Source: DATLGD01 sp035540755
Lineage (GTDB): Bacteria > Actinomycetota > Actinomycetes > Mycobacteriales > SCTD01
Direction: 5' to 3'
Length of the DNA: 10,753 nt
Assembly (NCBI GenBank): GCA_035540755.1
Contig: DATLGD010000011.1
Span: 1-10,753 of the forward strand
Part shown: positions 1 to 5,891 of the stretch, piece after piece
Numbering within the stretch: position 1 is the first letter of the stretch
How the letters are laid out: every line of letters starts with the position of its first letter
Translations under genes and position numbers: made by a program
Notes under the pieces: generated by a model
Databases searched by the model: none
Seen by the model: the letters and a program-made list of their open reading frames with translations, nothing else
What the model was told of the DNA's origin: nothing

Positions 1-54
1 GGCGGCGACTGGTCCGGCGGTGGAGGGGACTTCGGGGGCCTGGGCGACTGGTGA
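1..54 (+). CDS. C-terminal end of a glycine-rich protein (5' end outside window)
   Basis: Frame 1 is open from the window edge to a TGA at 52-54 and reads GGDWSGGGGDFGGLGDW. A short Gly/Ser/Asp/Trp-rich tail ending in Trp is typical of the flexible cytoplasmic or exported tails of actinobacterial membrane proteins, for example those with TPM or DUF2207 domains. Only 17 residues are visible, so the family cannot be named. The composition is unlike random GC-rich frames (no Arg or Pro, regular Gly runs), and the frame stops 55 bases before the next gene. It is read in the same direction as the transporter that follows. Confidence 0.6.
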   Translation, partial: GGDWSGGGGDFGGLGDW

Positions 55-97
55 CCCGTCCGGCAACCACGGCGCGCACTCCAGGACAGCGCCGCCG

Positions 98-103
98 TAG
101 CGT
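98..103 (+). promoter_or_regulatory. Putative -10 box (TAGCGT) of a leaderless transcript
   Basis: TAGCGT fits the actinobacterial -10 pattern TANNNT and ends six bases before the ATG at 110, which would place the transcription start at or next to the A of the start codon. There is no Shine-Dalgarno sequence before this ATG, which suits leaderless translation. No good -35 match is visible 16-19 bases upstream. Same geometry as the boxes at 4152 and 5356. Confidence 0.5.
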
Positions 104-109
104 CCGGGC

Positions 110-1393
110 ATGACCGCAGGCGCCTTCCCGAGCACCGAGGACGCCCCGGCCGGGCGCGCGTCCGCAAGCCGGGTCTTCCGCGGCTGGTACGTCGTGGCCG
201 GGGTGTTCGTGATGCTGACCGTGGCCGCCGGCATCGGCTTCTACGGCCTGTCGGTGTACCTGCGCGCGCTCACCGTCGAGCAGGAGTTCTCGGTCGGCTC
301 GGTGTCGGCGGCGACCGCGCTGTTCTTCGTGGTCGCCGGGGTGGTCGGTCTGCCCGTCGCGTCGTGGACCGCGCGGCGCGACCCGCGCCCGCTGGTCGCC
401 GCCGGTGCGGTGGCGTGCGCCGTCTCGCTGCTGCTGCTCGGCCGCCTCACCGAGCAGTGGCAGCTGTACGGCGTGTACGCGCTGTTCGGCGCCGGCTTCT
501 CGGCCTCGAGCCTCGTGCCAGGCACCACGCTCGTGACGCGCTGGTTCGCCCGCCGCCGCTCCGTCGCGCTGTCGGTGGCGACGACGGGGCTGTCGGCGGG
601 CGGCGTCCTGCTCACGCCGCTGGTGGCGGCGCTGGTCGAGCGGCACGGGCTCGGGGCCGTGACGCCCTGGCTCGCCGTCGCCTTCGTCGTCGGCATCGTC
701 CCGGTCACCGCGCTCCTGCTGCACCCGTCGCCGCAGGCGCTCGGCCTGCAGCCGGACGGGGACCCGGTGCCCGCCGCCGACGCACCGCCCGCGCCCCTCG
801 GCGCCACGGCCGACGCCGCTGTGCGCACCCGCTACTTCGTCGCCGTCACTGCGGCGCACCTGCTCGCCATGGCGGCGCAGGTCGGCGGGATGGCGCACGT
901 CTACAACCTCGTCGCCGAGCGCCAGGACGCCGCGCTCGCCGCCACCGCGGTGTCGGTGCTGGCCGGGTCCAGCCTGGTGGGCCGCCTGGTCGGTGGTGTC
1001 GTCGCGGCGCGCGTGTCCATGCGCGGCATGGCGGTCGCGCTCATGGCGGTGCAGGGCAGCGCACTGCTGCTGCTGTCGCTGTCCTCGTCGGCACCCGCGC
1101 TGCTGGCGGCGGTCTGCCTGTTCGGCCTCACCGTCGGGAACCTGCTGATGCTCCACCCGCTCCTGCTCGCCGAGCGCTTCGGCGTGCGCGACTACCCGCG
1201 CATCTACTCGCGCAGCCAGCTGGCCGCCACGCTCGGCATCGCCGCCGGCCCGGCGGTGACCGGCGTCCTGCACGACGGGCTCGACGGCTACGGCGCGGCG
1301 TTCGCGCTCATCGCCGCGGCCTCGGTGCTGGCCGGCTGCGTCCTCGCCACCAGCGGGCCGACCCGCGCGCCCGTGCGAGGCTCGGCGCCATGA
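110..1393 (+). CDS. MFS transporter (12-TM, monocarboxylate/oxalate-formate type)
   Basis: A 427-residue integral membrane protein with the layout of a major facilitator superfamily carrier. Hydrophobic helices fall at about residues 27-50, 65-87, 93-111, 117-140, 150-175 and 185-205. A hydrophilic, Pro/Ala-rich central loop (about 206-240) precedes a second six-helix half (about 242-410). The RGWYVV entry into TM1, the helix-1/2 stretch GFYGLSVYLRAL, the short TARRDPRPL loop after TM2 and WFARRRSVALS before TM5 resemble the monocarboxylate and oxalate/formate branch of MFS more than drug exporters. A small carboxylate or keto-acid substrate is inferred, not shown. The stop codon overlaps the start of the aminotransferase by four bases, so the two are probably translated together. 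Expected location is the cytoplasmic membrane. The chosen ATG lies behind a TAGCGT box and no Shine-Dalgarno. Confidence 0.88.
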   Translation: MTAGAFPSTEDAPAGRASASRVFRGWYVVAGVFVMLTVAAGIGFYGLSVYLRALTVEQEFSVGSVSAATALFFVVAGVVGLPVASWTARRDPRPLVAAGAVACAVSLLLLGRLTEQWQLYGVYALFGAGFSASSLVPGTTLVTRWFARRRSVALSVATTGLSAGGVLLTPLVAALVERHGLGAVTPWLAVAFVVGIVPVTALLLHPSPQALGLQPDGDPVPAADAPPAPLGATADAAVRTRYFVAVTAAHLLAMAAQVGGMAHVYNLVAERQDAALAATAVSVLAGSSLVGRLVGGVVAARVSMRGMAVALMAVQGSALLLLSLSSSAPALLAAVCLFGLTVGNLLMLHPLLLAERFGVRDYPRIYSRSQLAATLGIAAGPAVTGVLHDGLDGYGAAFALIAAASVLAGCVLATSGPTRAPVRGSAP

Positions 1394-2556
1394 CAGTGCG
1401 CACGAGTGCGAAGGCGGCGTCGTTCGAGGAGTCGGTCATCCGGGAGATGACGCGGCTGTGCCTGCAGTCCGGCGGCGTGAACCTGGCGCAGGGGTTCCCC
1501 GACTTCGCATGCCCGCCGGAGCTCAAGGAGGCCGCGAAGCGCGCCATCGACGACGACGTCAACCAGTACGCCATCACCTGGGGGGCCAAGGCCTTCCGCG
1601 ACGGCATCGCGGCGAAGACCGCACGCACCTACCCGGGCTGGGACGTCGACCCGGAGACCGAGCTGTGCGTCACCTGCGGATCCACCGAGGCGATGATCGC
1701 GACGCTGCTCGCGACGGTCGACCCCGGCGACGAGGTCATCGCGTTCGAGCCGTTCTACGAGAACTACGGCCCCGACGCCGTGCTGTCCGGTGCCACCCCG
1801 CGCTACGTGCGGCTGCACCGGCCTGACTGGAGCATCGACGAGGCAGAGCTGCGCGCCGCGTTCAACGAGCGCACCCGCGCCGTCATCGTCAACACGCCGC
1901 ACAACCCGACCGGCAAGGTCTTCTCGCGGGAGGAGCTCGTGCTGCTCGCCGAGCTCTGCCAGAGGTGGGACGTCCTGTGCATCACCGACGAGATCTACGA
2001 GCACATCCACTACCTCGGCGACGGGGGTCACGTCCCTCCCGCGACGGTGCCCGGGCTCGAGGACCGCACCGTCACCATCAACGCGCTGTCGAAGACCTAC
2101 GCCGTCACCGGCTGGCGGGTGGGCTGGGCCATCGCCCCACCGCGGGTCACCAGCGCCATCCGCAAGGTGCACGACTTCCTCACCGTCGGTGCCGCCGCAC
2201 CGCTGCAAGCGGCCGGCGCGGCGGCCATGCAGCTGCCGGACGCCTACTACGCGAGCATGGCGGCGCAGTACCGCGAGCGGCGTGACGTGCTGTGCGACGC
2301 GCTCGCTGCAGCCGGCTTCCGCTTCACCGTCCCCGACGGCGCCTACTACGTGCTGTGCGAGACCGCCGGTCTCGACCCGGACGGCGACTCCAGCGCGTTC
2401 GCACGGCGGCTCGTCGTCGACCCCGGCGTGGCCGCGGTGCCGGGCACGAGCTTCTACGACAACCCCTCCGACGGTGCAGGTCTGCTGCGCTTCGCCTTCC
2501 CGAAGCGGCTCGAGACGCTGCACGACGCCGGCAGCCGGCTGCTGCAACTGCGGTGA
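1390..2556 (+). CDS. PLP-dependent aminotransferase, class I/II (fold type I)
   Basis: A 388-residue cytosolic enzyme that moves an amino group between an amino acid and a 2-oxo acid using pyridoxal 5'-phosphate. The fold-type I landmarks are in order: NLAQGFPDF near the N-terminus, the phosphate-cup stretch GSTEAM at 97-102, N172 in NTPHNPTG, D200 and Y203 in ITDEIYEH, the Schiff-base lysine K235 in NALSKTYAVTGWRVGW, and R367 in LLRFAFPKR, the usual substrate carboxylate-binding arginine. All key residues are present, so it should be active. The start region and QYAITWG resemble kynurenine/methionine/glutamine-K type transaminases and DapC-like proteins. The substrate cannot be read from the sequence. 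The start codon sits inside the transporter's stop (ATGA), indicating translational coupling with a likely substrate carrier. No obvious hairpin terminator follows. Confidence 0.92.
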   Translation: MTVRTSAKAASFEESVIREMTRLCLQSGGVNLAQGFPDFACPPELKEAAKRAIDDDVNQYAITWGAKAFRDGIAAKTARTYPGWDVDPETELCVTCGSTEAMIATLLATVDPGDEVIAFEPFYENYGPDAVLSGATPRYVRLHRPDWSIDEAELRAAFNERTRAVIVNTPHNPTGKVFSREELVLLAELCQRWDVLCITDEIYEHIHYLGDGGHVPPATVPGLEDRTVTINALSKTYAVTGWRVGWAIAPPRVTSAIRKVHDFLTVGAAAPLQAAGAAAMQLPDAYYASMAAQYRERRDVLCDALAAAGFRFTVPDGAYYVLCETAGLDPDGDSSAFARRLVVDPGVAAVPGTSFYDNPSDGAGLLRFAFPKRLETLHDAGSRLLQLR

Positions 2557-2573
2557 GCCTCTTGCGCTCGCAC

Positions 2574-2579
2574 TAGGGT
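2574..2579 (+). promoter_or_regulatory. Putative -10 box (TAGGGT)
   Basis: TAGGGT (TANNNT type) lies 17 bases after the aminotransferase stop and 86 bases before the GTG of the next gene. It would give a 5' leader of about 80 bases, and that gene has its own Shine-Dalgarno. TTGCGC at 2562 is too close to serve as its -35, and no better -35 is seen. CTAG is scarce in this GC-rich DNA, which makes the box stand out. Confidence 0.4.
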
Positions 2580-2654
2580 TGCTGCTGAATGCACCGACGC
2601 ACCTGGCACCATCGACCCAGACAGCGCGTCGCGACCGCGGCAGCACATCGACAC

Positions 2655-2660
2655 GGAGGA
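2655..2660 (+). promoter_or_regulatory. Ribosome binding site GGAGGA fixing the GTG start at 2666
   Basis: GGAGGA ends five bases before GTG at 2666. It decides the start of the basic-tail protein, whose frame otherwise stays open far upstream into the aminotransferase gene. Confidence 0.8.
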
Positions 2661-2665
2661 ACCCT

Positions 2666-3154
2666 GTGAGCGAGACCCCCGAGACGCCGGCCAGCGACGA
2701 GTCCGCTGCGTCCGCGCCCAGCGAGAGCGCGTCGACCGAGGCACCCAAGCGCCGCGGCCGCGGCCCGGCGAAGAAGGCCGGCGGTCGCGCGTCGTCGGCG
2801 AAGAAGGCCAGCGGTCGCCGCGCGCCCGCCAAGCGGGCGTCCTCCCGTTCCTCCGGCGAGAGCAGCGCTCCGTCGGCACGCGCCGCGGCCGGGTCGCTGG
2901 CGTCGGCGCTGCGCGAGCTCGTCGGCGGCATCGAGGACGAGGTCAGGAACATCACCTCGCTGTCGGCGCAGATCGACGACCACGTGCGAGCGCTCAACGA
3001 CCTGCGCGCCGACGCCGCGCAGCGCCTGGTGCACCTCGACGACCTGCGCGCCGCGGCCGAGGACGGCAACCTCGGCGCGTTCCTCGACGACACCATCCAG
3101 CCCACCCTGCCGCAGGTCGGCGAGGACTTCCCGGAGCGCATCTACGGAAGCTGA
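2666..3154 (+). CDS. Hypothetical protein: basic Lys/Arg/Ala-rich head plus acidic helical tail
   Basis: A 162-residue soluble protein that I do not recognise by name. Residues 1-27 are acidic and Ser/Ala-rich. Residues 28-62 are strongly basic and low in complexity, with repeated AKKA/AKRA and GGR/GRR units (PAKKAGGR, SAKKASGRR, PAKRASSR), like the tails of actinobacterial HupB-type and other nucleic-acid-binding proteins. Residues 73-135 are predicted helical with heptad-like hydrophobic spacing (LASALRELV, VRNITSLSAQIDDHVRALNDL), so dimerisation through a coiled coil is plausible. The end, FLDDTIQPTLPQVGEDFPERIYGS with its first residues at about 139, is acidic. The good GGAGGA site and a private TAGGGT box suggest an independently transcribed gene ending at a strong terminator. 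Nucleic-acid binding is an inference from composition only. Confidence 0.82.
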   Translation: MSETPETPASDESAASAPSESASTEAPKRRGRGPAKKAGGRASSAKKASGRRAPAKRASSRSSGESSAPSARAAAGSLASALRELVGGIEDEVRNITSLSAQIDDHVRALNDLRADAAQRLVHLDDLRAAAEDGNLGAFLDDTIQPTLPQVGEDFPERIYGS

Positions 3155-3168
3155 ACGACCGCACGGCC

Positions 3169-3214
3169 GACGGGCCGGCGTGCGCGACCGCGAGGTCGTG
3201 CCCGCCGGCCCGTC
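3169..3214. terminator. Strong bidirectional hairpin terminator
   Basis: A 21-bp stem (3169-3189 with 3194-3214) closed by a GCGA tetraloop, with one T/C mismatch and one G-T wobble. It sits between the stops of two convergent genes (3154 on + and 3228 on -), as expected for a shared terminator. There is no T-run on either side, which is common for actinobacterial hairpins. Confidence 0.85.
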
Positions 3215-3227
3215 GTCGTCGTGGACC

Positions 3228-4079
3228 TCAGGGCAGGCCGAGGCGCCGACGAGCATCCTGGACGTGCGGGCCGTGACGCAGCCGCTCCGGGACGACGAGC
3301 AGGCCGGTGCGGAAGGCGAGCCCGGCCGCCGTCGCGGCGACGTCGGTGGTGGGCAGGCCCGGGAGCGAGTAGAGGCGACGCGCCCACCGCGGCAGCATGG
3401 CGCCGGCGGCGGCGGCGAGCGCCACCCACGCCGGTCGCGCCGGCGTGCCCAGCGACACGAGCGACGGCATCGGCGGCCACAGCACGAACGCCGCCGTGCG
3501 CCGCGCCTCGGCGGTGACGCGCAGCTGCGGCCGGATCCCGGTGAAGTAGTCCTGCATCTCGCGCACCGACGACGGGACGTCGGCCGCGTCGACGCCGACG
3601 AGCTCGGCGGCGCGCACCTGCTCGGCGTAGTAGCGGTCGCGGTCGGCGGGGGTGAGCCGCAGCCCGCACCGCACCGCCGTCGAGAGGAACGACTCCGCCT
3701 CGCTGCAGTGCACCCACAGCAGCAGCTCAGGGTCGTCGACGCGGTAGGGCGTGCCGCTCTCGGGCTCGACGCCGGACAGGCGCCGGTGGATGCCGCGCAC
3801 GCGCGCGGCCGCCCGCTCGGCCTCGCGGGTGGTGCCGTACGTCGTGACCGCGACGTACTCCGCCGTGCGGAACAGCCGCCCCCACGGGTCGCCGCGGAAG
3901 TCGCTGTGCTGCGCGACGCCGGCCATCGCGAGCGGGTGCACGGCCTGCAGCAGCAGCGCGCGCAGACCCGCCAGAGCCATCGACGGGTCGGCGTGCACGC
4001 GCCAGGTGACGCTGTCCGGCCCGAACAGCCCGACATCGGCGTTGTCGTCGCCGGAGGCGACCAGGGGCTGCGCGGTCAC
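3228..4079 (-). CDS. DUF2236 / MpaB-family putative oxygenase
   Basis: A 283-residue protein with the conserved blocks of the 'ER-bound oxygenase MpaB/rubber oxygenase' domain (formerly DUF2236). In order these are WRVHADPSMALAGLRALLLQ (25-44), AVHPLAMAGVAQHSDFRGDP (46-65), WGRLFRTAEYV, YGTTREA, IHRRLSG, PYRVDDPELLLWVH (111-124), and a C-terminal half with two weakly hydrophobic stretches (about 215-230, 252-264). Conserved His at 29, 48, 58, 98 and 124 are candidates for metal or haem binding; related latex-clearing oxygenases are haem b proteins. The natural substrate of the many actinobacterial members is unknown. The frame stays open upstream across the divergent gene, so the GTG at 4079 is chosen because the family motif begins soon after it. 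A GAGGTGG lies 12 bases upstream, rather far, and a CAGATT box lies six bases upstream. It converges on the basic-tail protein and diverges from the IsdG-like gene, 84 bases apart. Confidence 0.87.
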   Translation of the reverse strand: MTAQPLVASGDDNADVGLFGPDSVTWRVHADPSMALAGLRALLLQAVHPLAMAGVAQHSDFRGDPWGRLFRTAEYVAVTTYGTTREAERAAARVRGIHRRLSGVEPESGTPYRVDDPELLLWVHCSEAESFLSTAVRCGLRLTPADRDRYYAEQVRAAELVGVDAADVPSSVREMQDYFTGIRPQLRVTAEARRTAAFVLWPPMPSLVSLGTPARPAWVALAAAAGAMLPRWARRLYSLPGLPTTDVAATAAGLAFRTGLLVVPERLRHGPHVQDARRRLGLP

Positions 4080-4085
4080 CTTGGC

Positions 4086-4091
4086 AATCTG
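4086..4091 (-). promoter_or_regulatory. Possible weak -10 box (CAGATT) for the MpaB-family gene
   Basis: CAGATT on the minus strand ends six bases before the GTG at 4079, the same spacing as the TAGNNT leaderless boxes. Its first base departs from TANNNT. Alternatively the gene is read from a leadered transcript using GAGGTGG. Confidence 0.25.
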
Positions 4092-4151
4092 CCACCTCGA
4101 CGCGGGACTCACACCCCGACCGCTCGCCGCGCGGCAGTGGCGGCCGTTGCC

Positions 4152-4157
4152 TAGCCT
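4152..4157 (+). promoter_or_regulatory. Putative -10 box (TAGCCT) of a leaderless transcript
   Basis: TAGCCT ends six bases before the ATG at 4164. The upstream sequence has no Shine-Dalgarno. The box lies in the 84-base gap between divergent genes. No clear -35 is seen. Confidence 0.5.
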
Positions 4158-4163
4158 GGCGTC

Positions 4164-4493
4164 ATGACCTTCGTCGCCGTCAACGTCCTGTCGGTCCCGG
4201 AGGGCGCCGCGGCCACCCTGGAGGAGCGCTTCGCCGCGCGCCAGGGCGCGGTCGACGCCGCGCCGGGGTTCGAGCACTTCGAGCTGCTGCGGCCGCTCCA
4301 GGGCACCGACGACTACCTCGTCTACACCCGCTGGCGCAGCCGCGAGGACTTCGAGGCGTGGCGGTCGTCGCAGAGCTTCACCCGCGGCCACGCCGACGCC
4401 AGCGGCCGGCCGGCGGGGGAGCGACCGGCGGCGACCGGCTCGACGATCTGGGCGTTCGAGGTGGCGCAGACCTCCAGCGGCTCGGTCAGCTAG
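4164..4493 (+). CDS. Antibiotic biosynthesis monooxygenase-fold protein, IsdG/MhuD haem-degrading type
   Basis: A 109-residue cytosolic dimeric alpha/beta (ABM) barrel protein. It keeps the arrangement of the haem-degrading IsdG/MhuD family: N7 in the first strand, VPEGAAATLEERFAAR, the APGFEHFELLRP segment (33-44) typical of MhuD, YLVYTRWRSREDFEAW with W66, and H76 ten residues after W66. From memory the catalytic trio in IsdI is Asn6/Trp66/His76 and in MhuD Asn7/Trp66/His75, so N7, W66 and H76 here match and the haem-ligand histidine appears present. That supports haem cleavage with iron release, although ABM-fold proteins can also be quinol monooxygenases or inactive. It begins in a probable leaderless transcript, diverges from the MpaB-family gene, and its TAG overlaps the stop of the opposing hydrolase by eight bases. 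Confidence 0.85.
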   Translation: MTFVAVNVLSVPEGAAATLEERFAARQGAVDAAPGFEHFELLRPLQGTDDYLVYTRWRSREDFEAWRSSQSFTRGHADASGRPAGERPAATGSTIWAFEVAQTSSGSVS

Positions 4494-5349
4494 CGCCGGC
4501 GTCGACGTCGTCGAAGAAGGCGGCCAGCGCCGACGCCGTCGGGGCCGGGTTCTCGACGGCGGGGGAGTGCAGCGCGTCCGGGACGACGACGTGTCGCGCG
4601 CCGAGCCGCTCGGCCATCTCGGCCTGCACCGCCGGCAGCCAGGCGTCGTCGGCCTCGCCGTGCAGCACGAGCACCGGCACGCCGGACTCGCGCAGCTCGT
4701 CGACCCGGTCCGGCTCGGACGTCAGCGCCGTCGCCATGCCCAGCAGCCCGGCAGAGGCCGACGCGAGCATGCGGGTCCGCAGGAACGCCCGCACGTCCGC
4801 GGGCAGCGCCAGGGTGCGCGGGTCGTCGGCGCCGAGCGCCTCGACGGCGTCGGCGAGCGCCGGCATCCCGCCCTGCTCGAGGATCGGCGCCATCAGCGGC
4901 AGCACGTCGACGCGGGGCCCGGTCAGGGCCTGCGGGCCCGAGCACATCAGCGTGAACGACAGCACCGCGGCCGGGCGCTCGAGCAGCGCCGCGCGGCTGA
5001 CCAGGCCGCCGAAGGAGTGCCCGACCAGGTGCACCGGGCCGGTGCCGAGCGCGTCGAGCAGCGCGAGCAGGTCGGCGGCGAGCTGCTTGACCGAGTACGC
5101 CTCGACGTCGTCGGGCCCGGCCGACTCGTACTGCCCGCGCTGGTCGACGGCGACGACCCGTCGTCCGGTCCCGGCGAGCGGACCGAGGACGAGGCGGAAG
5201 TCCTCCTTGCTGCCGGTGAAGCCGGGCACCAGCACCACCGGGGTGCGGCTGCCGCCGTCGAGGTCGAGGACGGCGAGCGGTCCGCCCGGCACCTCGACGT
5301 CGTGGCGGCGGGTTCCCGGTGGCAGGGGGAGCGGTCCGATCAGGCTCAT
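4486..5349 (-). CDS. Alpha/beta hydrolase
   Basis: A 287-residue alpha/beta-hydrolase fold enzyme, probably cytosolic (no signal peptide). Visible parts are the oxyanion-hole strand VVLVPGFTGSKEDF (about 38-51), VVAVDQRGQYES (65-76), the nucleophile elbow GHSFGG with Ser112, a lid region about 140-215, VLHGEADDAW with the acid D234 or D235, and the catalytic His261 in PDALHSP. The triad is complete. Family members act as esterases, lactonases, epoxide hydrolases or C-C hydrolases, and the substrate cannot be told. The start ATG has no Shine-Dalgarno, but TAGCCT ends six bases upstream, partly inside the stop of the metallophosphoesterase nine bases away. It may therefore be transcribed both from its own leaderless promoter and by read-through. 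Its 3' end overlaps that of the IsdG-like gene. Confidence 0.9.
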   Translation of the reverse strand: MSLIGPLPLPPGTRRHDVEVPGGPLAVLDLDGGSRTPVVLVPGFTGSKEDFRLVLGPLAGTGRRVVAVDQRGQYESAGPDDVEAYSVKQLAADLLALLDALGTGPVHLVGHSFGGLVSRAALLERPAAVLSFTLMCSGPQALTGPRVDVLPLMAPILEQGGMPALADAVEALGADDPRTLALPADVRAFLRTRMLASASAGLLGMATALTSEPDRVDELRESGVPVLVLHGEADDAWLPAVQAEMAERLGARHVVVPDALHSPAVENPAPTASALAAFFDDVDAGAS

Positions 5350-5355
5350 GCGTGG

Positions 5356-5361
5356 AGGCTA
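5356..5361 (-). promoter_or_regulatory. Putative -10 box (TAGCCT) of a leaderless transcript, overlapping a stop codon
   Basis: On the minus strand TAGCCT ends six bases before the ATG at 5349, identical in sequence and spacing to the box at 4152. Its TAG is also the stop codon (5359-5361) of the upstream metallophosphoesterase gene, so the match could partly be a coincidence of the stop. No -35 is obvious. Confidence 0.4.
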
Positions 5362-5868
5362 CGGCCGCACCCGCGGCGGCAGCGCGTGCAGGGTGACGCC
5401 GTGCAGCCGGCCTGCCGCCACCTCAGCGGTCATGTACGTGCAGGAGGGCTGGCGGCGGCGGTCGGTGGGTGAGCCGGGGTTGAGCAGCCGCAGCCCGGAG
5501 GGGGCGGTGGTGTCCCACGGGATGTGGCTGTGCCCGAACACCAGCACGTCGGTGGCCGGGTGCGCGGCCTCCGCCCTCCGCTCGCGTCCGGCGGCCCCGC
5601 CGGTCTCGTGGACGACGGCGAGCCGGACGCCGTCGAGATCGGCCCGCGCCACCTCGGGCAGACGGGCGCGCAGGGCCGGTCCGTCGTTGTTGCCGTAGCA
5701 GCCGAGCAGCCGCCGCGCCCGGAGCTCCAGCGCGTCGAGCAGGGCGACGTCGACCCAGTCGCCGGCGTGCACCACCACGTCCGCGCGGTCCACCTCCTGC
5801 CACACCTGTGCCGGGAGGTCGCGGGCGCGCCTCGGCACGTGGGTGTCGGCGAGCAGCAGCAGGCGCAC
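5359..5868 (-). CDS. Metallophosphoesterase, YfcE/MJ0936-like
   Basis: A 169-residue calcineurin-like phosphoesterase that hydrolyses phosphoester bonds with two divalent metals. All metal motifs are present: D8 and H10 (ADTH), D37 (HAGDW), N61 in YGNNDGP, H87 (VVHETG), and H113/H115 in FGHSHIP, followed by the typical LLNPGSPTDRRR. The length matches the YfcE/MJ0936 group of small single-domain phosphodiesterases. The GTG start at 5868 lies directly before the first strand (MRLLLLADTH), so no longer N-terminus is needed. It follows the zinc-ribbon gene by 23 bases and precedes the hydrolase by nine, suggesting one transcription unit. A CAGCAT box six bases before the GTG is a weak alternative leaderless promoter (5875-5880). 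Confidence 0.92.
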   Translation of the reverse strand: MRLLLLADTHVPRRARDLPAQVWQEVDRADVVVHAGDWVDVALLDALELRARRLLGCYGNNDGPALRARLPEVARADLDGVRLAVVHETGGAAGRERRAEAAHPATDVLVFGHSHIPWDTTAPSGLRLLNPGSPTDRRRQPSCTYMTAEVAAGRLHGVTLHALPPRVRP

Positions 5869-5874
5869 CCGTCG

Positions 5875-5880
5875 ATGCTG
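5875..5880 (-). promoter_or_regulatory. Possible weak -10 box (CAGCAT) before the metallophosphoesterase
   Basis: CAGCAT on the minus strand ends six bases before the GTG at 5868, in the leaderless geometry seen elsewhere here. The first base deviates from TANNNT. There is no Shine-Dalgarno before this start. Confidence 0.2.
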
Positions 5881-5891
5881 TCAGCCGGGCG

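Noticed and set aside
364..1389. Long alternative frame inside the transporter gene, continuous with the aminotransferase frame
   Set aside because: The translation is an Arg/Ala/Pro-rich low-complexity string; the MFS frame has proper membrane helices. The apparent fusion protein is only the aminotransferase with a spurious upstream extension.
2562..2590. TTGCGC as a -35 with a heat-shock (CIRCE-like) repeat before the basic-tail gene
   Set aside because: TTGCGC is six bases from TAGGGT, and the matching GAGTGCTAA arm of a CIRCE element is absent.
1288..4036. Two long minus-strand frames across the aminotransferase, basic-tail and part of the MpaB-family region
   Set aside because: Both are antisense or off-frame shadows with biased composition and no family motifs.
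4080..4391. N-terminal extension of the MpaB-family protein
   Set aside because: The extra residues are antisense to the IsdG-like gene and lack family similarity; the family motif begins about 25 residues after the GTG at 4079.
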